Source of the DNA: Isoetes taiwanensis
Taxonomy: Eukaryota; Streptophyta; Lycopodiopsida; Isoetales; Isoetaceae
Assembly (NCBI GenBank): GCA_021234155.1
Contig: JAJEKV010000031.1
Span: 62,001 to 126,000 of the forward strand
Direction of reading: 5' to 3'
DNA: 64,000 nucleotides
The position numbers and the translations under genes were made by a program. Within the stretch, counting starts at the first letter, position 1, and every line of letters starts with the position of its first letter. Shown here piece after piece: positions 56,511 through 64,000 of the stretch. The notes under the pieces are model-generated. The model was not told where the DNA came from. It saw only the letters and a program-made list of their open reading frames with translations, and ran no database searches.

Positions 56511-56598
56511 ACTTAATTTGTGTCCATTTAGTAGTTCTCCCAGCCCTTTCTTTTGTTATTTGTTAGTTGTCTTTTAAGGTTTTTTACCAATTGGTCCC
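56511..56598 (+). repeat. Repeat R, plus orientation, left of LINE
   Basis: Reverse complement of 44,669-44,758. Continues at 62,001 after the LINE. Confidence 0.9.
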
Positions 56599-56866
56599 CA
56601 AATTGGATTCTAAGCACCCTTGAGGCAGCCAGAGACCCCTTAAACTTTGGCACCCCCAAAACCCCAAACCCCAAAAGGTGCTCTCGCCCACCTTTTCGAG
56701 TCCCCAAATTGGATTCTAAGCACCCTTGAGGCAACCAGAGACCCCTCAGACTTTGGAACCCCCAAAACCCCCACACCCCCAAAAGGTGCTCGCCCGGCGT
56801 TTTTGAGTCCCCAAATTGTATTCTACGCACCCTTTCCGCAGCCAGAGACCCCTCAAACTTTGGAAG
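56597..56866 (+). repeat. LINE 5' tandem repeats (~105-108 bp x 2.5)
   Basis: Units start CCCCAAATTG(G/T)ATTCTA at 56,597, 56,702 and 56,810, the last incomplete. Each holds a run of CCCCAAAACCCC. Position at the 5' end suggests promoter monomers, as known in some other LINEs. Confidence 0.8.
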
Positions 56867-56868
56867 TC

Positions 56869-58306
56869 ATGGCCACAGAAGATGGGCCGGCCTGGGAAAC
56901 CCAAGGCGAGGGGCCGCCGCACAAACGGTCCCGATCAGCCATCATGGACAGGGGAGAGCCATCCTCCATGAAGAAGGAGGCTCGGGCTAAGGCTAAGGCC
57001 CCCTCAGCGAGGCCAGCCCGGCCGGAAGGGATTGATTGCTCAGACCACATAGGAACTCCTGCCTCGGCGAGAATGGAGCCACGTCAAAGCGGGGAGTGGA
57101 GGCTAACAGTGGTTCGGAATTGAGGCTAACAGTGGCCAAAATAGGTTTGGCTAAATTGGCATGGCGTTGGAGATGGAGTCCTCGGCATCCCATGTGCTCA
57201 AAAGGCAAATCGGGTCGAGAAGAACCGCATCACAGTGTAAATACGGAGACCAAACATACGCATGTGGAAGATGGCCTTGGCCTTGCACACCCGGCGAGCC
57301 GCAACAAAGGCGAGGTGAGGTAAACCCGACATGCGGGCCCGTTTAGACTCGTGTGTTCATCACTCATCGGACACCATGACCTGAGAGGGGTTTGGCTATT
57401 CAACCGCAATGGCAAAAAAGAGCGATGGTCACGGTGTCACATTTAGCTTGCCGGTCGAGTGGAGGCGGCCACCACCATGGCACGCGGGAGCGCAGTGGCT
57501 GCTCTGCGATAAACCGCATTACCGGCACCGGGATCTTCGGTAAGATCCCGAACGGCAAGCGACCCTCGGCGCCCATGTCTTTGGGGCGGGCCGAGCAGCT
57601 CTGGCACCTACTCCCGAGCAATGCGAGGCTCCGGGGTTGCGGGCAACCATCCTGAGCGAGCGGGGTCTCCCTACGAGGGTTCATAGTGGCTGCCGGCGGT
57701 GCGGCGGGAGATAGGCGGCGGAGGCGAGCCACAGGCTGTGCTCCGGGCTTCCACGGGCGGCGGCGGACCCGCTACCCGCCCACGGCTTCCCGCGCCCCCG
57801 CCTTCTTTGCCCGCCCTCCCGGCCCTCCACGCCATCCCGGCCATACTCCGGCCACTCCCGCCATCCCGGCCACCACCACCACCCCGGCCTGGGGACCCAG
57901 GCCCTAGCCCACCTTTGACCCCTTGGTTGGAGAACTCGGGGAGGCGGCGGAAGGCCCTGTCTGGTAGTTGAGGCATGCGAGCGACAAGGAGAAGTCGCCC
58001 CACAACATCCGAACACACATTCTCGATGGGATGACATTCGGGGCAGTTCACATTTCTCGGCGGCAGTCATGGGGAGCTCGGCCGGTGCGTGGCCAGCATT
58101 GTCATATTACGATTCGCGGATACGGCGGTGCGTGATGCCATAATGCGCCCGGGAGCCGGATCTTTGAAGGGACATCCACATGCGTGGGCCCGGGACCTCA
58201 CACCGTGCAACAGGAGGCCGCAGACAGGGGAGCTTGTCGGGGTCGAGGCATTCGCCAGCGAGGGGGTCTGCGCCCGGGGATTAGTTCCGGCGGGATGCAC
58301 ATTTTA
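56869..58306 (+). pseudogene. LINE ORF1-like region
   Basis: Begins with ATG at 56,869 (MATEDGPAWETQGEGPPHKR) just after the 5' repeats. A basic, Pro/Ala/Gly-rich middle follows in several frames. The most structured part is at the end: VASIVILRFADTAVRDAIMR and GSLKGHPHAWARDLTP (58,085-58,205), like the RNA-binding C-terminal domain of L1-type ORF1 proteins. The CCHC zinc knuckles that some plant ORF1 proteins carry are not obvious. Expected role: RNA-binding particle protein of the retrotransposon. Broken by multiple stops. Confidence 0.5.
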
Positions 58307-58319
58307 AAACGACACTGCT

Positions 58320-61300
58320 AGCTGCCGGACCCGGCCCCAACGCGGTACCGCAGCCGCCCTGCCTGCTTCCCCTACCCCCCCCCTTCTCCTGCTCCTCCTC
58401 ACGCTCCCTCACGGCCCCCGCCCTCTCGACTACATCTTGCCTCCGCTCCATCTACTTCTCCTTTCGACCCCTCTGCTTCGAGTCCTCCCCGCTGATTTCG
58501 ATTTTGCGCATACCATCCTGGCCCGACAAATAGGAATTGTGTCTCAGGGTGGTCTCATGGGGTGTCGAGGCTTCCCTTGGCGAAGGGGCGATCGAACTTC
58601 CGTGGCGTAGATATGGATCTCATCTTTCTCATGGAACATGGGAGCATCTTTGAGCGCGAGGCTACGATGCTTAGGGTTACCAACATTTCTCGGTCTTCAA
58701 TACACATGCAGCCGGAGGGTCATGGTGCAGTGGCTTGCTACTACGGACAACCTTGGCACATTGGTTACCCTCGGAAGACGAACCAGAACAATGGGTACTT
58801 GTGGGTTCGTGTGCATAATACCGGTGGCAACCCTCTTTTTTACGGCGCTTTGTTATTTCCCTCACGCGCTGACGGCACCTTCTATGAAAACCACCCGTCA
58901 CGGATAGGATGGACCCTTATGTCGATCTATATGATGACATCTGACAGCACCGGCCGGTTGGGTAGGGTCGTCCTTCTTGGAGATTTCAATGCGGACGAAA
59001 AGTAGAGCAGCCCATGCGACTTGACCCCTCGCCGACGATGTCCTGCGGCCTTCGCTTGAAGCAGCAGCCCACGAGGGTGGGATGACAACCCGGTCACTTT
59101 CGCTTTGGCGGCGGTTGCTCTGCTATGTGGCATTTTGACTTGATAATTTGCAATGGCCTTTCACGGTCCGATTCTCGCCAAGTGCACATGCGAGATAGGG
59201 ACATCGTGGGGAGGGTCTAGTGTGGTGGACTATGTGCTCGTAGTTGCGCCAAGATATGCATCTCATCGGGCCGTTTAGGGTGGGCAATGCAGCCGATTCC
59301 GGGATGAGGAGGTCGACTTCGAGATCACCTCCCACTTTATTTGGACCTGGTTTGGCAAGCGCCGTAACCCCCACTATGCTAGCCCTCGCCGTCCTCAGTT
59401 GAGACTAGATTATGAGCAGGCAGAGGACTACGCCGAGATGCTCATGGACGCCCTCCCGGTAATTCTGCGGACCTCCACACTAGAGCAGCAGACAGACGCA
59501 CCCGGTGACCGCTATTACGGGATGCACGGACAGGGTGCTTTGGACCCCCGCGTCGCCGCTCAGGGTCAGCAACATTCCCACGTAACCGATGGTTTGATGC
59601 GGAGTGTAAAGAACGCGGCGGCTCCGTCACGATGCGGATCCGGTACCCGCTTGAGGCCACCACCACGATCTGCGCCCATCGAAGGACACAAAGCGCGGTA
59701 CCTTACCGGCATCCGGGGGAGATGTTGACTGCTTTGGACACTCATCCTCGAACCTTTAAGCCTTGAAGTGCTTGAAGCCCGACCGACCCTCACGGGGGAC
59801 ATCACACAGGCTGATGGGAGCAGTGCTGCGGCGGCTCTATGACCCGCCCGAGGGGCAGCGTGCGCCCATACCCCGCAGGATGGCCCCCCATTGGTTCGTG
59901 GGCGAGGATGTTGAGGAGGCACTGCTTGGTGGCTAATGGGAAGGCGGTGACCTCGATGGTATGCGGGCGAGTTACTCAAATGGGCGGGCAGCCGCTTGTG
60001 CCCGGTCCCTCACTACCCTGTTCAGCGAGCATTGCGGGGAAGGTCTCCCAGACAATGGACCCTGGCGGGGTTGTTCCCATTCACAAAGGCAGGCGACCCA
60101 CTCTGTCCGGCCAATTCTGGGGACGATCATGGTCGATTCGGTATTTGCCAAATTTGTTGGGTGGCATTCTCGGCGAAGAGTTGACCGGTGGGTAGGCGGC
60201 CGGATGTCGCGAGCCCTCACACGAGGCGGGCTTTAGACCCGCCACTCAGCGATTGACCATATCTTTACACTGCGCGCGGCCGATTGAAGGCGGCGGAATC
60301 ATGGCGAGGACTTGTATTCTTTGCTTTGTGGACTTGCGAAGGCTTTTGATCTGGTTCCAGGAAAAGGCGTAGGCTAAGCTGCGTCAAGCCCAGGGCTCCA
60401 TTTGCACGAATGGGAATGCCATATCTGAGGTTGTATGAGAGTTGTTTTGGCGGGATATCGTACCGCCGACCAAAGCATTCACCCGGTAGTATTGGGCTCG
60501 GCGGCGGTGCCCCCTCTACGCCAACACTTTTTGGCCTCTACATTGTCCGGTTAGAGCCACGGCTGCGAGCATGGGGGATGGCATCTGACTTTTGCACCGG
60601 GTCATCCGCCGGCTCATCTATCGGGACGATGTTGGCTGCTGGCCCACACCGAAGCTATGCGGTCTCACACGGATGCCCTAGACACATTTTGTCGCTACGA
60701 GACATGCGCGTCAATCTGCCAAGACCAAGGTGGTTCTCATATCCTCTTCACGTCACCCCATGCCTCCCCGCACTCACATATCGGGGACAGCTTTGTGGGC
60801 GTCCACCCCATCTACAAGTACCTAGAGGTGGAGTTCCCCTCCTCGCCTCTGGCGGGGAGGCGTCTATCCGCTTGCGGGTGACAGCCAGGCCGGGAAAGCG
60901 CTTTATGCCATGCGTAACAACAAATCACCGTGACGAGCTCTATGATTGGGGCCATCAGTCACATCTGTTAGGGCACTTGTCGAGCCCGCCCTACATGCAG
61001 ACGGGTTCGGGGTTTAGTCCGGCCGTCTCTTTGGCGACTTGGAATGACTTGGAGCGGTGCGTAAGGCATTTTTGGCACGAGCACTTGGGGTGAAACCTTC
61101 AGCCCCTATCGTTCTAACTGCAGAAACTGATTCTTGCCGCTTCAGTGGCAGCCCTTGATAGACACATCGTCTATTTTCAGAAAGTGGTTACTATGGGTGA
61201 TGCTCGGCTCCACTTTTGGCTTACACCGTGGCCATGGGTCCGCAGCGGCTTAGGGGCTGTTGGAGGAGTAAGAGAGAGTGGTTCGCCAGATGGAACGCGG

Positions 61301-61780
61301 AGGGAGCAATGCATGCTGGTGGAAAGTGACCCGGTCGTCGCAGCACGGGGGAGTACCTAGATGCTTGTTTCCTTGGCAAGCTCGGGACCATTACAAGAGG
61401 AGCACATCAACCCCGAGACACATTGGGGCCCACAGCTCTACTGCGTTCCCAAGCGCACCTGAAAAAGCGCGGACTCATTGCCTCCATTCGCACGGTGCCC
61501 ACCATCTTCGCGAGATCGAGGCAGGCCGGGTGGATTGGGGAGCCCCCCCCAGGGGCGAGCTCTGTCAGTCTTTGTCAAACGGGTGCCATTGAGGATGAGT
61601 CTCACACTTTCCGAGTTGCCCGGGCCGTTGGTCGATCCGGGCGGATACACTCCCCTTAAATGCGGCGGACTTGCCCTTGCATTTCTTGATGAACACACCG
61701 TCAAGACGCGTGCCACCGGGTCGTTACATTTGAGGTCTTGGACTGCGAGGTCACCTTTGCCCCCGCCGGCGTGATTAGGC
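58320..61780 (+). pseudogene. LINE ORF2: endonuclease and reverse transcriptase
   Basis: Endonuclease: DLIFLMEH (58,615 on), then GRVVLLGDFNADE (58,961-59,002, the GDFN catalytic motif) and SSVVDYVLV (59,215-59,241, near the C-terminal His motif). Linker: WFDAECKE (59,590-59,613). Reverse transcriptase: HSAIDHIFT (60,243-60,269), VDL...KAFDLVP (60,328-60,359, motif A Asp), TPTLFGLYIVRLEP (60,518-60,559, motif B side), LIYRDDV (60,613-60,633, in place of the usual xYADD), KTKVV and YKYLEVEF (60,812-60,835, like 'YKYLGV.F'). The C-terminal region to 61,780 has Cys/His-containing pieces but no clear RNase H. The role is target-primed reverse transcription. At least ten frame breaks. Clade not assigned. 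Confidence 0.85.
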
Positions 61781-62000
61781 ACTACGGTGTGGTGCATGAT
61801 TGTATATATTTGGGTGTTTACGCATTTTATATGTTAGGGCCGGTTTGTCGGCGGTGATTGATTGTCGCCACGGTTTTCCCTCGAAAACCCCCAGGCGGGG
61901 TTTTAATCCGGGTAGTAATCCGCTTGCTGCGTTTTTGTATTGGGTCCCATAGACCGATTGGTCTCCGTGGACGATAAAAGTACCTTCCTTCCATCCTTCC
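61781..62000 (+). other. LINE 3' untranslated region and tail
   Basis: Contains 'ttgtattgggtcccata', 'gaccgattggtctccgtgg' and the CTTCCTTCC tail. The same order is found at 21,722-21,786, which fixes the recognition end of this LINE family. Confidence 0.85.
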
Positions 62001-64000
62001 TTCCAACTTATTTGAATAGGCTTATGGTTGGTTGCCTTGCCAAACATGTTTTCAAGTTAAAATTTAAGCTGCTATGGAAGCTTGTGTCTGAGCTTCAGCA
62101 TTCTCTTATGTCTGTGGCAGTGTTTAAACATTGTAGGACTTTTGCTTGTTCCAGTAGTTCTCTCTCTCCAGTTTGGTTGTCCATTCTAGCCTATTAGCAT
62201 ATTTCAAGAGTCTGTGCTAATTGCGGTTCCTTATTGTCTTTCTAGTTTTTACAATCCTGTTTTAAGTTATGGCTCACTTTAGCATCAGTCTTTGGGATTG
62301 GGATGCATTGGTGACGCTTAGGCGGGATCGTCTAGCTCATGACAGTTGGCTCTTACTTTCGCAAGCTTGGATGCATTGGTGCTGCTTACATGGATCATAG
62401 AGGCTACAAGCTTGAGGGCAAGCATTTGGCTTGCTGAGCTTGGAGATAGACCCATTTATGGAGAACCAGATCACAACGTGAGAAGCATTCTTTCTAGCTA
62501 TGGTATGCCATTAGCATGGTCTATTTTCTGCTCCTGTATTCCTAAGCATTTGCAAATATTTGCCTTGCCATTGGGTTTTAATTGCTGTTGCAAGGGTTGG
62601 AGCACACATTATTTGCAGAACCTTGCTTGTACAGTTGGACTCTTATTTTAGAAATTAGGATAATCATTTTTCTAAGCCTTCTATGTCTTTCTGCTAGCCT
62701 CTATTTTGCCAGATGTCGGTACTTTTATTTAGGTAGTTCTTGGAGTTTCGCATCTGCAGCAGATCTAAATTCAACAAGTACATTCTTAGCCTGGCGATTT
62801 ATTTTCTATCTACTAGGAAGTGACTCAATGGGGTTCATTGGGCCCTATGTTTTCCAGTCGGCTTTCATCTCAAGGTCTATGTGTTGTCTCAGAGTTACTG
62901 TTTTCTGATTTCATGTCACTATTTTCTGATTGCATGTCGATGCATACTATCTCAAAGCTAGTATTCTCTTTTACTGTCTGAGGGATGTTTTGCTTATACT
63001 GATCTCTTCTATTGTTTGAAAGGAGCCCTCGGGGGGCATCTCCTTGTTGGTACTTTGTCTTGGCAGATGGTGGACTGTTACCTTTAACACGGTGCATGAT
63101 GGGGAGGATTGGTGCTACTCTACTCTCTTTTAAGCTCTACGTAGCTATAAACCTTGTTTCTCTTGCAGTGTCAGACGTCTTGCATTTCACAAGCCAATGA
63201 ACAGTTTTGTTGGCTGATACAATAGTACATTTTATAGGGGCGGTACCTCTAATTTAGTGGCAAAGTCGATTCAAGTGACTGCACCTATCCGGAATGCTCA
63301 AAGGTCAGAGAACACTTTGTTTGTATTTCAGAATTGAGTTGTTATCAAGGTAGCATTTGTTGGTTCATGTACAAGTAGACCATGTTTCAGTCCAAGTTGG
63401 AGTTCTAATTACAGCCAATTAGTTTATTTGTAGCACAATCCAAGCTTCTGGTTGCCATCATCGTTATATTCAGATTCAGTTTAGTTTCTTGTCAAATCAA
63501 TGGCCAATTGCAGCTGCTTTTCATGTTTGTTGTAGTTGGGCTTTGGGGTGTAGTTTGGGTTTGCAAGGAAGAGTTGTGTTGGTATTATTGGTGCTACTGG
63601 ATATGGTAAACATTTTGATTTGGATTGCTTGCCCTTTAGCCCCTGCCTTCTCTAACCTTGTTGTTGGTTTACCATTTTAGTTCGACACGGTTATCATTTG
63701 CAACAGGTACAATTGTTTTTTCGATAAGCACTTTCTTTTTTGGACATCTATGTACATTACGTTTCTGCCAGGTGTGGTTTGTTGGAGTCTATGCTTTTAT
63801 TGGCCTTCGTTGGGTGTATTGCTTGTAGGTGCCAATCTTGCATAGGTGTTGGCGCAAGCATGGTTACTTTCCTAGGGGAATTTACTTTTTACTAATGTTG
63901 GCATCGCTTATTTTATAGCTCTCCTAGTGCTCTGTCTTGTGATTTCATATGCATCCACGTCTCTGTTCGCTCTAGGTTTACTAAGTCACTCACGTATGTT
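62001..64000 (+). repeat. Repeat R, plus orientation, to window end
   Basis: Continues from 56,598 and matches 31,439-33,080 (from 62,341) nearly base for base. Runs off the window at 'aagtcactcacgtatgtt'. Confidence 0.92.

Larger units (their letters stand above)
56599..62000 (+). mobile_element. 5.4-kb LINE with TTCC tail
   Basis: Both junctions are defined by the empty site at 44,668/44,669: host ...ACCAATTGGTCC then element, and element ...CCTTCC then host TTCCAACTTATTTG. Much more GC-rich than the surroundings. In order: tandem-repeat 5' region, ORF1-like region, AP endonuclease, reverse transcriptase, 3' untranslated region, and a tetranucleotide (CTTC)n tail instead of poly-A. No target duplication longer than about 4 bp. 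It is close to full length, but its reading frames are broken many times. Confidence 0.92.

Noticed and set aside
56599-62000. Bacterial or organellar insert, because of the high GC content
   Set aside because: Endonuclease and reverse transcriptase motifs, the tail and the empty site show a eukaryotic LINE.

Overview
The window looks like nuclear DNA of a land plant with a large, repeat-rich genome. I see no intact host gene, rRNA, tRNA, CRISPR array or bacterial-style operon. What I can support is almost entirely mobile elements and a complex multi-copy repeat. The mix of L1-type LINE with poly-A tail, plant-type Helitron ends, a DUF7869-type transposase-like gene and FCP1-like genes of the plant 'DLNG' type fits a plant. 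A seedless plant such as a fern or lycophyte is only a guess.

Layout. 1-1,290: fragments of dispersed repeats. 3,950-6,242: a non-autonomous Helitron (minus strand) that is mostly a 2-kb polypyrimidine tract. 6,663-20,434: the most interesting object, a 13.8-kb element with 31-bp terminal inverted repeats (28/31 identical) and a 4-bp duplication TTGT. It carries a broken DUF7869 transposase-like gene next to its right end, an FCP1/HAD phosphatase-like gene next to its left end, several unrecognised minus-strand coding stretches, and a palindromic motif (CACGCNNGGCGTG) placed upstream of minus-strand starts and TATA boxes. An L1-like LINE with a perfect 15-bp duplication has inserted into one array of that motif. 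21,226-21,786: a short element with a LINE ORF1-like domain and the same 3' tail as the large LINE at 56.6-62.0 kb. 22,751-25,640: a mosaic of repeat scraps joined by perfect hairpins. 25,655-26,705: a second polypyrimidine array. 26.7-31.2 kb: mostly unassigned, AT-rich.

31,439-64,000 is built from one complex repeat (here called R) in both orientations. R+ at 31,439-33,183 is split from 37,467-38,985 by a 4.3-kb insertion that carries a second FCP1-like gene. R- runs from 40,166 to 56,455 and includes two head-to-tail units of 5,234 and 5,258 bp (45,139-50,372 and 50,373-55,630), each with an inverted repeat with arms of about 530 bp. R+ resumes at 56,511 and is split by a 5.4-kb LINE at 56,599-62,000. 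The empty target site of that LINE is preserved in the R- copy at 44,668/44,669.

A caution for every reading frame here: where copies of R disagree, the differences fall mainly on CAG/CTG triplets and often change length. That pattern suggests consensus base-calling errors at methylated CHG sites, so many frameshifts in the transposon genes may be sequencing artefacts rather than decay.
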